A DNA stretch of 64,000 nucleotides from the NCBI GenBank assembly GCA_036389455.1, contig DASVPW010000115.1, positions 1 to 64,000 on the forward strand, given 5' to 3'. Shown here in pieces: positions 1 to 8,221 of this stretch; positions within the stretch are counted from its first letter, which is position 1, and each line of letters starts with the position of its first letter. Below the pieces are notes generated by a model. That model did not search any database. It was not told the origin of the DNA and saw only the letters and a list, made by a program, of their open reading frames with translations. A program made the translations under genes and the position numbers. The DNA comes from JAJKJG01 sp036389455 (lineage in GTDB: Bacteria > Pseudomonadota > Alphaproteobacteria > Rhizobiales > Beijerinckiaceae).

Positions 1-27
1 GGGCGCGCGCCCCGAGCCGCGGCCCCA

Positions 28-43
28 TGTTTCACGTGAAACA
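28..43. promoter_or_regulatory. parS: parS centromere site (perfect palindrome)
   Basis: The 16 bases TGTTTCACGTGAAACA form a perfect palindrome. They equal the widely conserved bacterial parS consensus that ParB/Spo0J binds to load onto DNA and start chromosome segregation. In alphaproteobacteria such sites cluster near the origin, often by parAB or gidAB. No parAB is visible here, so it may lie left of the window edge. The match is seen directly; origin proximity is inferred. Confidence 0.88.
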
Positions 44-55
44 TTTTTTCCTACG

Positions 56-122
56 ACGGCCCGTCGACACCCACGGATACGGCCCGTCGACACCCGCGAT
101 ACGGCCCGTCGACACCCGCGAT
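56..122. repeat. Tandem repeat, three 22-23 bp units
   Basis: Three head-to-tail copies at 56-78, 79-100 and 101-122 share the core GGCCCGTCGACACCC. The last two copies are identical and the first has one extra base. Each contains the palindrome GTCGAC. The array begins 12 bases after parS and runs directly into the next array. No open frame through it looks like a real protein. Confidence 0.85.
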
Positions 123-137
123 GTCGCGCGTTTTTCC

Positions 138-211
138 CGACGATGTCGGGGAAAAAACCCGACGATGTCGAAACGAACGCCGACGATGTCGAAGGAGCGC
201 CGACGATGTCG
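138..211. repeat. Four-copy CGACGATGTCG array with 20-22 bp period
   Basis: Identical 11-mers CGACGATGTCG start at 138, 160, 181 and 201. The first spacer is G/A-rich with a run of six A. Each 11-mer has inverted 4-base arms, CGAC and GTCG, around GAT. The same design recurs at 60705-60778 inside the Mfd-family gene. Function is unknown; the ~21 bp spacing would put copies on one face of the helix. Confidence 0.85.
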
Positions 212-251
212 TGCACCGGCCGGCTCCGGGCTTGGGCCCGCGCGTGCCGGC

Positions 252-479
252 CTACCCCTTCGACCGCCCCGCCGCCGCGTCGCGGGCGCGCTCGAGCTTG
301 TCGCCCTGACGCTTCGGGCTGTCGCCGGATCCGGCCGGCGCGCCCTTGACGGCCTTCGCGGCCTTGGCGCGCGCCGCCTTCTCCTCGGCCCCGGCCTCGA
401 CCGCCCGCTGCGTCTTCACACCATCGAGGGCCGCCGCCCCCTTGCCCCCGGACCGCCCGCCCCGCGCCGCTGCCGCCAT
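252..479 (-). CDS. Small Lys/Ala-rich basic protein, hypothetical
   Basis: 75-residue product, very rich in Ala, Lys, Arg and Gly, starting MAAAARGGRSGGKG and ending AAAGRSKG. The start is supported by a strong Shine-Dalgarno sequence, GAGGAGG, five bases upstream. No domain is recognised. Composition resembles small alanine/lysine-rich nucleic-acid-associated proteins, but that is only a resemblance. In high-GC DNA a spurious frame of this length is possible, so the ribosome-binding site is the main support. Confidence 0.45.
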   Translation of the reverse strand: MAAAARGGRSGGKGAAALDGVKTQRAVEAGAEEKAARAKAAKAVKGAPAGSGDSPKRQGDKLERARDAAAGRSKG

Positions 480-540
480 GGCCGCCTCCTCTTCACGCCG
501 GGACAACGACGGGGCGGAGCGAAGGTTCGCGCCTCGCGCC

Positions 541-609
541 ACCTCTCCCGGAGGGAGAGGTCGAGTCGCGCCGGAAGGCGCGACCGGGTGAGGGGTTACG
601 CCCTCTCCC
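541..609. repeat. Palindromic intergenic repeat, CTCTCCC family, copy 1
   Basis: The block begins ACCTCTCCC-GGAGGGAGAGG, continues with the self-complementary GTCGCGCCGGAAGGCGCGAC, and ends GGGTGAGGGG...CCCTCTCCC. It shares the CTCTCCC/GGGAGAGG hairpin and the CCGGGTGAGGG segment with the copies at 13549-13650 and 38900-39003, in inverted order. Such elements are common between genes in Hyphomicrobiales. It sits between the small Lys/Ala-rich gene and the restriction-modification gene. Confidence 0.7.
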
Positions 610-750
610 AGAAGGCTCGAACCTGCCATTGCGTCCGTTGAGACCGCGCCGTCGCGCGCATGGAAGCTTCGTGTTGTCCTGAACTGAGGATCGTGTGGAG
701 AGCAGTCCCTCCAGCATCGATTCGGCGCCTGCCCGAAGCTAGGGTCAGCC

Positions 751-3700
751 ATGGACCTTTTCGCAGCCGCCGGAGTCGACACCCCGCGCGCCGGCCGCCA
801 CACGCCGGCCCGGCGCCAACCGGGCGTGCGCACGTTGCGCGTGCCCCTCTTCAACCATCGGGCCATCGATGAGGCACGCCGGCGGGCGCTGTTCGACCCT
901 AGCGAGGCGGAGCTCGGTGCGGCCAAGGCTTACGCCAAGAGAGCGCGTGGGGCGAAATTCGGGGAACAGAAGGAGACCGCCGTACGCAACCTCTTCTTCG
1001 ACGAGGTACTCGGCCGCGTCCTGGGCTACCGCGGTTACGACGAGGAGGGTTACAGTCTTGCCTTGGAGCACGCGATCCGCGGCGGCGCGGTCGATGCGGC
1101 GCTCGGGCGATTCTCGCCCGCGAAGGACAAGGCAGAGATCATCGCCCCTGTCGAGGCCAAAGGGCCTGGAACGGACCTCGACGCAATCCCCTCGGGCCGT
1201 GGGCGCAGCCCTGTTCAGCAGGCCTGGGACTATGCCATCGATGCGCCGGGCTCGCGCTTTGTTCTCGTTACCAACTGCGTCGAGCTGCGGCTCTACGCCT
1301 TCGGCCGGGGGCGCGATGCCTACGAGGTCTTCGACCTCGCGAAGCTCGACGACCCGGAGGAGCACGAGCGTCTCTGGCTGATGCTCCACGCCGCCCGGCT
1401 GCTCGGCGGCGAGACCGATGCGCTCCTGCGCGAGACCGAGAGCGCCTACAAGGCGATCACCGACGAGACCTACCGGCAGTACAGCGAGTTGCGAGGGCGG
1501 CTGATCGCCTTTCTGACCGGTTCCGCCGACGGGCCGGGGCTCGCGCTCCCCGTGGCGATCGAGAAGGCGCAGAAGATTCTCGATCGTGTGCTCTTCATCG
1601 CCTTCGCACAACGCACGGACCTCATCTCGAAGCCGGTGCTCGAAGAAGCGGAGAAGGCGAACAATCCGTTCATGCCCGTCTCGAAGTGGATGAACTTCAA
1701 AGGGCTCTTCCATTTCTGCAACGTCGGCAACTTCGACCGCGACATCGAGGCGTTCAACGGCGGCTTGTTCGCCCCCGATCCGATCCTGGACAGCATCGAG
1801 GTTCCAGACGCTCTGGTGACGGCGCTGGCAAAGCTCGGCGAGTGGGACTACCGCAGCGACGTTCCCGTGACGGTGCTCGGGCACCTGTTCGAGCAGTCGA
1901 TCACCGACCTGGAGAAGCTGCGGGCCGAAGGCCGGGGCGAAGCGCCCCCCAAGGTCTCGAAGCGCAAGCGGGAAGGCGTCGTCTACACCCCCGACACGGT
2001 GACGCGCTTCCTCGTCGAGCGCACGCTAGGCCTCACCCTCGCCGAGCGTTTCTCGGCGCTCCTGCGCGAGCATGCGGGCCTCGACACCCTGCCGAAGAAC
2101 GGCGATGCCATTCCCTGGCGCGAGGGCGAGGCCTCGGAAAAAGCCTTCTGGCGCGCCTACCTCGAAGCGCTCCGCGGCACGACCGTCGTCGACCCGGCTT
2201 GCGGCTCGGGGGCCTTCCTCGTCGCCGCCTTCGACCTCCTCGCGCGGGAGTACCGGCAGGTCACGGATCGCCTCGCGGCCCTGGACGAGCCGGTCGATTT
2301 CGACCCGCTCGACTGGATCGTGACGAAGAACCTCCACGGAGTCGACCTCAATGCCGAGTCGGTCGAGATCACGCGCCTGTCGCTGTGGCTGAAGACCGCC
2401 CGCCGCAAGCACCGGCTCCAGAATTTGGAGGCCACGGTAAAGGTCGGGAACAGCCTGATCGAAAGCCGCGAATACACCGGGAGGCCGTTCGACTGGGATG
2501 CCGCGTTCCCCGAGGTGGCCGCACACGGCGGCTTCGACGTGGTTATCGGCAACCCGCCCTATGTGCGCATGGAGTTCCTGAAGGCGGTGAAGCCCTATCT
2601 GGAGGAGCGCTACCGCGTCGCGGCGGACCGCACCGACCTCTACGCCTATTTCTTCGAGAAGGGCGTCGGCCTTCTCAAGCCGGGCGGACGGCTCGGCTAC
2701 ATCTCCTCCTCGACCTTCTTCCGCACCGGCTCGGGCGAGAAGCTGCGAGCGCTGCTAGCCGAAGAGACCGCGATCGAGACCGTCGTCGATTTTGGCGACG
2801 AGCAGATCTTCGAGGGCGTCACCACCTATCCGGCGATCCTGACCCTGCGCAAGCTGGCCGCTGGCGGGCAGGCGTCCGGGGACCTGCGCTTCCTCAGGCT
2901 CGAAGGGCCGATGCCGAAGGAGCTGTCGGCGCTCTTCGACGCCGGTGCGACGGCCATGCCGCGCGCCCGGCTGACGGGGGGCTCCTGGCAGTTCGAGGAG
3001 GACGCGCTTGCCCGCCTGCGGGCCAAGATCGTCGCGGGGAAGAAAACGCTCGGGGAGGTTTACGGGCCGCCGCTCTACGGCATCAAGACGGGGCTCAACG
3101 ACGCCTTCGTGATCGACCGCGAGACCCGCGACCGGCTCGTCGCGGCGGACCCGAAGTCGGGGGAACTGCTCAAGCCCTTTTTGCGCGGCGAGGACGTGAA
3201 GCGCTGGCGCGTCGAGCCGCAGGGGCTGTTCCTCATCAACACGCCCAAAGGCAAGGTCGATATCGACGCCTACCCGGCCGTCCGCGATTGGCTGCTGCCG
3301 TTCAGGCCGGAGCTGGAGAAACGGGCGACCAGGCAGGAATGGTTCGAACTCCAGCAGGCACAGTTGGCGTACCAGCCGAAATTCGTATCACCGAAGATTA
3401 TCTACCAAGATATATCATCTCAGAACCCGTTTGCATTGGACGTCTCAGGAGCTTTCGTCGCCAATACGTGCTACCTTTTAGCTTCCGGAAATCTCATGCT
3501 ACTGAGTTATCTTAACTCGAAAGTCACATGGTTTTTTTTAAGCGCTGTTACAAATATCGCGCGCGGTGGCTTTCTCCGACTACGGACAGATTTCGTCGAG
3601 AAAATCCCTGTCCCCAAATTCACCGGTGTTCAAGGTGCAAGACTTGCTAAACTCGGAAGTGGTTGCACTAGCGCCGCTCGTGAGCGTTTCGAAATTGAAG

Positions 3701-4014
3701 AGGCTGTGCACCGCCGCATCCTCGACCTCGCCCCGGCGGAACGTCGGAAGCTGTCGCGCAAGCTCGAAAGCTGGTGGGAGCTCGACTTCGCCGGCTTCCT
3801 CGCCGAGGTGGAGCGCGCCTTCAAGGCGGAGTTGCCGCTGCGCCAGCGCGACGAGTGGGAGGGCTTCCTGGCCGAGAACCGCGCGACGGTCGGCCGCCTG
3901 ACCGCCGAGATCGAAGCCGCCGAGCGCGAGATCGACGCGATCGTCTACCGCCTCTTCGACCTCGCGCCCGACGAGATCGCTCTTCTCGAAGCCTCGCTCG
4001 AAGGACAGTATTGA
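751..4014 (+). CDS. Type IIG restriction-modification enzyme (Eco57I-like, nuclease + methylase + TRD)
   Basis: A 1087-residue single polypeptide. An N-terminal HsdR_N-like PD-(D/E)XK nuclease region is visible, with Asp near 114 and the EAK of PVEAKGP near 134. The gamma-class N6-adenine methylase core has motif I DPACGSGAF near 480 and motif IV NPPY near 600. The C-terminal part has the TaqI_C-like pattern LNSK...WFFL...ARGGFLRLRTDFVEKIPVP typical of target-recognition domains. Family knowledge: these enzymes cut DNA and methylate one strand without a separate subunit. DNA for residues ~876-980 is markedly AT-rich and holds a T8 run at 3532-3539, suggesting an imported recognition domain. 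Restriction activity and site are not deducible. Confidence 0.88.
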   Translation: MDLFAAAGVDTPRAGRHTPARRQPGVRTLRVPLFNHRAIDEARRRALFDPSEAELGAAKAYAKRARGAKFGEQKETAVRNLFFDEVLGRVLGYRGYDEEGYSLALEHAIRGGAVDAALGRFSPAKDKAEIIAPVEAKGPGTDLDAIPSGRGRSPVQQAWDYAIDAPGSRFVLVTNCVELRLYAFGRGRDAYEVFDLAKLDDPEEHERLWLMLHAARLLGGETDALLRETESAYKAITDETYRQYSELRGRLIAFLTGSADGPGLALPVAIEKAQKILDRVLFIAFAQRTDLISKPVLEEAEKANNPFMPVSKWMNFKGLFHFCNVGNFDRDIEAFNGGLFAPDPILDSIEVPDALVTALAKLGEWDYRSDVPVTVLGHLFEQSITDLEKLRAEGRGEAPPKVSKRKREGVVYTPDTVTRFLVERTLGLTLAERFSALLREHAGLDTLPKNGDAIPWREGEASEKAFWRAYLEALRGTTVVDPACGSGAFLVAAFDLLAREYRQVTDRLAALDEPVDFDPLDWIVTKNLHGVDLNAESVEITRLSLWLKTARRKHRLQNLEATVKVGNSLIESREYTGRPFDWDAAFPEVAAHGGFDVVIGNPPYVRMEFLKAVKPYLEERYRVAADRTDLYAYFFEKGVGLLKPGGRLGYISSSTFFRTGSGEKLRALLAEETAIETVVDFGDEQIFEGVTTYPAILTLRKLAAGGQASGDLRFLRLEGPMPKELSALFDAGATAMPRARLTGGSWQFEEDALARLRAKIVAGKKTLGEVYGPPLYGIKTGLNDAFVIDRETRDRLVAADPKSGELLKPFLRGEDVKRWRVEPQGLFLINTPKGKVDIDAYPAVRDWLLPFRPELEKRATRQEWFELQQAQLAYQPKFVSPKIIYQDISSQNPFALDVSGAFVANTCYLLASGNLMLLSYLNSKVTWFFLSAVTNIARGGFLRLRTDFVEKIPVPKFTGVQGARLAKLGSGCTSAARERFEIEEAVHRRILDLAPAERRKLSRKLESWWELDFAGFLAEVERAFKAELPLRQRDEWEGFLAENRATVGRLTAEIEAAEREIDAIVYRLFDLAPDEIALLEASLEGQY

Positions 4015-4033
4015 GCCGGCGCTGGCTCGCTCC

Positions 4034-4804
4034 TCACCCCTCCCGTCCCGCCATCCTCGCCCGCCGCGTCTTCCATCCCAGGAGGGCGGCGGCGCGGCGG
4101 TCCCAGGGGATTGGGATGGGGCGCCAGGTGGGCTTTGTCGGGTTGAGGTGCTTGCAGGGGAAGTCCGGCTCGCGCTCGCGGCGGCGCGGGGGCTCCTCGG
4201 GGCGGCCGAGGCGCATCCAGCGCGGGGGCTCGGCCTGGTTCGACCAGCGCGTCGCCCAGCCTTTGTGGGCGGCGATCCGGCGGGTCTCGCGGACGCGCGC
4301 GCGGGTCTCGGGGTCGAGGTCGGGCTTCTGCGCGCTCGAGGCCCCGGGCGGCGGCGGGTCGGGCGGGCGGCGGCGTTGGCCGCGGCGGACGCGCTGCTCC
4401 GCCCGCGCCCGCTCGAGGAGGTCGAGCGCCTGCGCGAGCGCCGCGGGGTCGACCGTGGGCGCCGCCTCGATGTCGCGCACGAGCCGCTCGGCCTCGAGGC
4501 GCAGGCGCTGCGCCAGCGCCCGGCCGACGAGCACCGGCACGTGGCGCCGCTCGGGCCGGGCGCGGCCCGGGAAGGCGCCGGGCGGGCGCTTCCAGCCGTG
4601 TTTCTCGGTCCAGCGCGCGATCGTGCCGCCGTTCACGCCGGTGCGGGTCCCGATGTCGCGGAAGGTCAAGGGCGTCGTCTCGACGAGGTGGCGCGCCTGC
4701 GCCACGACCGTGGGCGGATGCGCGGCCTTCGGATGCGGGCGCGGGTCCTCGCCGCCGGGGGCTGAGAGGCGAAGGCGCAGAAGGGTCGGCGGGTCTTCGT
4801 GCAT
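4034..4804 (-). CDS. HTH-containing protein of unknown function
   Basis: 256 residues, Arg/Pro-rich. The only recognisable segment is around residues 45-75, LTFRDIGTRTGVNGGTIARW, a helix-turn-helix like those of terminase small subunits and transposase-type DNA-binding domains. The middle is helical and Glu/Arg-rich, RALAQRLRLEAERLVRDIE. The C-terminal third is proline-rich and basic. It runs convergent to the type IIG gene and lies 49 bases downstream of the lutA-like gene. No phage structural genes are nearby. No clear Shine-Dalgarno sequence precedes the start. Confidence 0.6.
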   Translation of the reverse strand: MHEDPPTLLRLRLSAPGGEDPRPHPKAAHPPTVVAQARHLVETTPLTFRDIGTRTGVNGGTIARWTEKHGWKRPPGAFPGRARPERRHVPVLVGRALAQRLRLEAERLVRDIEAAPTVDPAALAQALDLLERARAEQRVRRGQRRRPPDPPPPGASSAQKPDLDPETRARVRETRRIAAHKGWATRWSNQAEPPRWMRLGRPEEPPRRREREPDFPCKHLNPTKPTWRPIPIPWDRRAAALLGWKTRRARMAGREG

Positions 4805-4853
4805 CGGCTAGGAATTTAAGCAGGACCGCTGGATGCCGTCAAGGGACGGGCGG

Positions 4854-5633
4854 TCAGGCCTTTCGCTCCCGCCCCATGCCGATCGGCGGGTCGTCGGTCA
4901 TGCCGGCGAGCACCTCGGCGACGTGGCGGACCTCGACCGTGCGGCCCTCGCGCGAGAGCTTGCCGGCGATGTTCATGAGGCAGCCGAGGTCGCCGGCGAG
5001 CACCGTCGGGGCGCCGGTCGCGGCGATCGCCTTGGTCTTGTCCTCGACGATGGCGTTCGAGATGTCGCCGTACTTCACCGCGAAGGTGCCGCCGAAGCCG
5101 CAGCACACGTCGGCGTCGGGGAGCTCGACGAGGGTCAGCCCCGGGATGCCGGCGAGGAGGAGCCGGGGCTGGCGGCGCACGCCGAGCTCGCGCAGGCCCG
5201 AGCAGGAGTCGTGGTAGGTGACCTCGCCCTCGAAGCGCGCCGGGACGGCGGCGACGCCGAGCACGTCGACGAGGAAGCTCGTCAGCTCGAACGTCCGCGC
5301 GGCGAGCTCGTCGGCCTTCGGCAGCCAGTTCGGATCGTCGGCGAAGAGCTCGGGGTAGTGCGCCTTGATCATGCCGGCGCAGGAGCCGGACGGCGCGACA
5401 ACGTAGTCGTAGCCGCGGAACGCCTCGATCACCCGCTCGGCGAGGTCGCGCGTCGTGCCGCGGTCGCCGGTGTTGTAGGCGGGCTGGCCGCAGCAGGTCT
5501 GGACCGGGACCTCGACCGTGCAGCCGGCGTCCTCGAGGAGCTTTGCCGCCGCGAAGCCGACGGACGGGCGCATGAGGTCGACGAGGCAGGTGACGAACAG
5601 CCCGACCCGCACGCTCCGCCCTCCCTCGGCCAT
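4854..5633 (-). CDS. lutA: LutA/YkgE-like (Fe-S)-binding CCG-domain protein
   Basis: 259 residues with two cysteine-rich CCG domains. The first has TCCGQPAYN near 46-54 and PSGSCAGM near 80; the second has YHDSCSGLRELG, VCCGFGGTFAVK and GDLGCLMN. These motifs bind iron-sulfur clusters in LutA, GlpC and HdrB relatives. LutA works with LutB and LutC in L-lactate oxidation, but neither partner is here. The gene follows a cytochrome c gene by 49 bases and is divergent from glcDEF, so electron transfer in alpha-hydroxy-acid oxidation is plausible. Exact substrate is uncertain. Confidence 0.8.
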   Translation of the reverse strand: MAEGGRSVRVGLFVTCLVDLMRPSVGFAAAKLLEDAGCTVEVPVQTCCGQPAYNTGDRGTTRDLAERVIEAFRGYDYVVAPSGSCAGMIKAHYPELFADDPNWLPKADELAARTFELTSFLVDVLGVAAVPARFEGEVTYHDSCSGLRELGVRRQPRLLLAGIPGLTLVELPDADVCCGFGGTFAVKYGDISNAIVEDKTKAIAATGAPTVLAGDLGCLMNIAGKLSREGRTVEVRHVAEVLAGMTDDPPIGMGRERKA

Positions 5634-5682
5634 CGCCTGCTCCGCGCCCTCCGGCGGTCGATGGCCGGGGCGCGAGGCCGCC

Positions 5683-6069
5683 TCAGGACCCCTTCTTGCC
5701 GCTCTTGTCGAACTGCTTGAGGTAGGCGATGAGGTCGTTGATCCGCTGCTCGTCCTTGAGGCCCGGGTAGATCATCTTGGTGCCGGGGATCTTGGCCTTC
5801 GGGTCCTTGATGTAGTCGCGGAAGGTCGCCTCGTCCCAGGTGATGCCGGAGTTCTTGTTCGCCGGCGAGTAGGCGTAGCCCTCGATCGAGCCGGAGTGGC
5901 GCCCGAACAGGCCGTTCAGCACCGGCCCGACGGCGTTCTTGGCGTTCTCGCCGATCTGGTGGCAGGCCCGGCACTGGGCGAACACCTTCTCGCCGTTGGC
6001 GACGTCCTGGGCGAGCGCCGGGGTCAGGCTCGCGGCGACGAGGGCGGCAGACACGAGGGGCAGACGCAT
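5683..6069 (-). CDS. Class I c-type cytochrome, periplasmic
   Basis: 128 residues. A Sec signal peptide, MRLPLVSAALVAASLTPALA, is followed by one heme site CRACH at about 34-38. A distal methionine ligand candidate is in GTKMIYPG near 97. Length and motif order fit mitochondrial-type or c550-like soluble cytochromes that shuttle electrons in the periplasm. It is the first gene of a minus-strand pair with the lutA-like gene and is divergent from glcD (175-base gap). That gap probably holds promoters for both directions. A link to glycolate or lactate oxidation is inferred from position. Confidence 0.88.
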   Translation of the reverse strand: MRLPLVSAALVAASLTPALAQDVANGEKVFAQCRACHQIGENAKNAVGPVLNGLFGRHSGSIEGYAYSPANKNSGITWDEATFRDYIKDPKAKIPGTKMIYPGLKDEQRINDLIAYLKQFDKSGKKGS

Positions 6070-6244
6070 CGACGGGGTCTCCTCAAGCTTGGGCGTTTCC
6101 GGCCACGCCTTTTAAGCGGCGCGCGGGCGCCCGCAAACAGGAAATCCCGGGCGGGCCTCCGGTTCCGCTGCGGCGAAACGCCCGCATCGGCGCTGCACGG
6201 GACCAAAGGATGAGCTAAACGTTGCGGATCGGAGGGACCATCCC

Positions 6245-7678
6245 ATGTCGATCGCATTCCCGCTCCCCGACGCGGCGATCCTCGCGCGGCGCGACGAGAT
6301 CCTGCGCGGCCTTGCCCCCCTCGTCGCCCCGGAGGCCCTGATCGTCTCGGAGGACGAGCGCCGCGCCTTCGAGACCGACGGGCTCACCGCCTACCGCCGG
6401 ATGCCGCTCGCCGTCGTCCTGCCCTCGACGACCGGGGAGGTCGCCGCGGTGATGCGCTTCTGCCACGACAACGGCGTCAAGGTGGTGGCGCGCGGGGCCG
6501 GCACCTCGCTGTCCGGCGGGGCGATCGCGCAGGAGGACGCCATCATCCTCGGCGTCGCCAAGATGAACCGGCTCCTTGACGCCGATTTCCAGAACCGCAC
6601 CGCCCGGGTGCAGTCCGGCATCACGAACCTCGCGATCAGCCAGGCGGTGGCGCACGAGGGCTTCTTCTACGCCCCCGACCCGTCGTCCCAGCTCGCCTGC
6701 ACCATCGCCGGCAACGTCGGCATGAACTCCGGCGGCGCGCACTGCCTGAAGTACGGCGTCACCACCAACAATCTTCTCGGCGTCACGATGGTCCTCGTCG
6801 ACGGCACGGTGGTCGAGATCGGCGGCGAGCACCTGGACTCGCCCGGCTACGACCTCCTCGGCCTCGTCTGCGGCTCGGAGGGCCAGCTCGGCATCGTGAC
6901 CGAGGCGGTGGTGCGGATCCTGCACGCCGCCGAGGGCGCGCGCCCCGCCCTCGTGGGCTTCAGCTCGGTCGAGGACGCCGGCGCCTGCGTCGCCGCCATC
7001 ATCGGGGCCGGGATCATCCCGGTCGCCATGGAGTACATGGACCGGCCGGCCATAAAAATCTGCGAGGCCTTCGCCCACGCGGGCTATCCCCTCGACGTGG
7101 AAGCCATGCTGATCATCGAGGTCGAGGGCTCGGACGAGGAGTGCGAGGCGATGCTCGCCCGCATCGTCGAGATCGCGAGGCCCTACAACCCGAAGACCCT
7201 GCGCGTGTCGCAGTCGGAGGCCGAGAGCGCCGCGATCTGGAAGGGCCGCAAGTCGGCCTTCGGGGCGACGGGCCGCATCTCCGACTACATCTGCATGGAC
7301 GGCACGATCCCGACCGGCCGCCTGCCTTACGTGCTGAAGCGCATCGACGAGATCTGCAAGGCGAAGGGCCTCGGCGTCGCCAACGTCTTCCACGCCGGCG
7401 ACGGCAACCTGCACCCGCTGATTCTCTTCGACATCAATAAGCCCGGCGAGATGGAGAAGGCCGAGCGCGCCGGCGAGGAGATCCTGAAGCTCTGCGTCGA
7501 GGTCGGCGGCTGCCTCACCGGCGAGCACGGGGTCGGCATCGAGAAGCGCGACCTCATGCCCTGCCAGTTCGGCGAGGCGGATCTGCGCCAGCAGATGCGC
7601 GTGCGCGGCGTGTTCGACCCGGGCTGGCTTTTGAACCCGGCGAAGGTGTTCCCGCTGGAGGGACGGGTGGCGGCTTGA
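6245..7678 (+). CDS. glcD: Glycolate oxidase FAD subunit GlcD
   Basis: 477 residues, usual family length. The FAD-binding type 4 (PCMH) fold shows ARGAGTSLSGGA near 85-96, GNVGMNSGGAHCLKYG and GLVCGSEGQLGIVTEAV. The C-terminal substrate domain has HAGDGNLHPLILFD and GCLTGEHGVGIEKR. GlcD catalyses FAD-dependent oxidation of glycolate to glyoxylate together with GlcE and GlcF, passing electrons to the respiratory chain. A good Shine-Dalgarno, GGAGGG, precedes the ATG. The usual glcDEF order is kept, but a toxin-antitoxin pair sits between glcD and glcE. Confidence 0.93.
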   Translation: MSIAFPLPDAAILARRDEILRGLAPLVAPEALIVSEDERRAFETDGLTAYRRMPLAVVLPSTTGEVAAVMRFCHDNGVKVVARGAGTSLSGGAIAQEDAIILGVAKMNRLLDADFQNRTARVQSGITNLAISQAVAHEGFFYAPDPSSQLACTIAGNVGMNSGGAHCLKYGVTTNNLLGVTMVLVDGTVVEIGGEHLDSPGYDLLGLVCGSEGQLGIVTEAVVRILHAAEGARPALVGFSSVEDAGACVAAIIGAGIIPVAMEYMDRPAIKICEAFAHAGYPLDVEAMLIIEVEGSDEECEAMLARIVEIARPYNPKTLRVSQSEAESAAIWKGRKSAFGATGRISDYICMDGTIPTGRLPYVLKRIDEICKAKGLGVANVFHAGDGNLHPLILFDINKPGEMEKAERAGEEILKLCVEVGGCLTGEHGVGIEKRDLMPCQFGEADLRQQMRVRGVFDPGWLLNPAKVFPLEGRVAA

Positions 7679-7703
7679 GCGCCGCGGCGTTAGGATCGCG
7701 ACC

Positions 7704-7937
7704 ATGACGAAGGAACAGATCGAGCAGATCTTCGAGCGAGTCAGGACCTGGCCGCCCGAGCGCCAGGAGGATGCCGCCCAGATGCTGCTCAGGATGGAGG
7801 AGCAGGGGATCGAGCCATACAAGCTCGACGAGGATGAGCGCCGCGAGATCGAGGCGGCTCTCGCCGAGGCCGAGCGTGGGGAGTTCGCCAACGACGAAGA
7901 GGTTGAGGCCGTCTTCAACCGTTACCGGCCCACGTGA
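7704..7937 (+). CDS. Antitoxin-like first gene of a RelE/ParE-type pair
   Basis: 77-residue acidic helical protein with MTKEQIEQIFERVRTWP, then LDEDERREIEAALAEAERGEF and DEEVEAVFNRYR. This is the usual pattern of rhizobial addiction-module antidotes paired with ParE/RelE toxins. Its stop overlaps the GTG start of the next gene (GTGA), a typical translational coupling of antitoxin and toxin. It starts 25 bases after glcD, so it could be read from the glc promoter. Whether it binds its own promoter cannot be seen. Confidence 0.8.
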   Translation: MTKEQIEQIFERVRTWPPERQEDAAQMLLRMEEQGIEPYKLDEDERREIEAALAEAERGEFANDEEVEAVFNRYRPT

Positions 7938-8221
7938 GCGTCCGGTTCACTCCGCGGGCCCTGAGCCAGATCGAAGATATCGAAAGGTATGTTGCCCGTG
8001 AGAACCCCCGGGCCGCTTACGCTCTCGCGAATCGGATCAGGTCGAGTTGCCTGCTGCTGGCGGAGCATCCCTTCGCGGGTCATCCGAGCGAAATCCCGAA
8101 CGTGCGGGTGCTGACCATGTCGCGAGATCCGTATCGGATCTTCTATGAGGCCCTTCGGTCCGGCGACGTCCGAATCCTCCACGTTCGCCATGCATCCCGC
8201 CGGCCATTGCGGCGTCCATGA
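7934..8221 (+). CDS. RelE/ParE-family toxin
   Basis: 95 residues with the family order: VRFTPRALSQIEDIERYVARE, HPFAGHPSEIPNVRVL, then DPYRIFYEALRSGDVRILHVRHASRR. ParE members poison gyrase and RelE members cut ribosome-bound mRNA; the sequence alone does not decide between them. The GTG start overlaps the antitoxin stop. Its own stop overlaps the ATG of glcE (ATGA), so the cassette is translationally fused into the glc operon on both sides of the pair. Confidence 0.86.
   Translation: MSVRFTPRALSQIEDIERYVARENPRAAYALANRIRSSCLLLAEHPFAGHPSEIPNVRVLTMSRDPYRIFYEALRSGDVRILHVRHASRRPLRRP

Noticed and set aside
56..211. CRISPR array near the left edge
   Set aside because: Units are 11-23 bp with similar rather than unique spacers, no ~30-base spacers and no cas genes.
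252..926. 224-codon minus-strand frame covering the start of the type IIG gene
   Set aside because: Only the part from the internal ATG at 479 has a good ribosome-binding site; the upstream part runs antisense through a repeat and a real gene.
4034..4804. Prophage terminase small subunit
   Set aside because: Only the HTH segment resembles it; no large terminase, portal or other phage genes are near.
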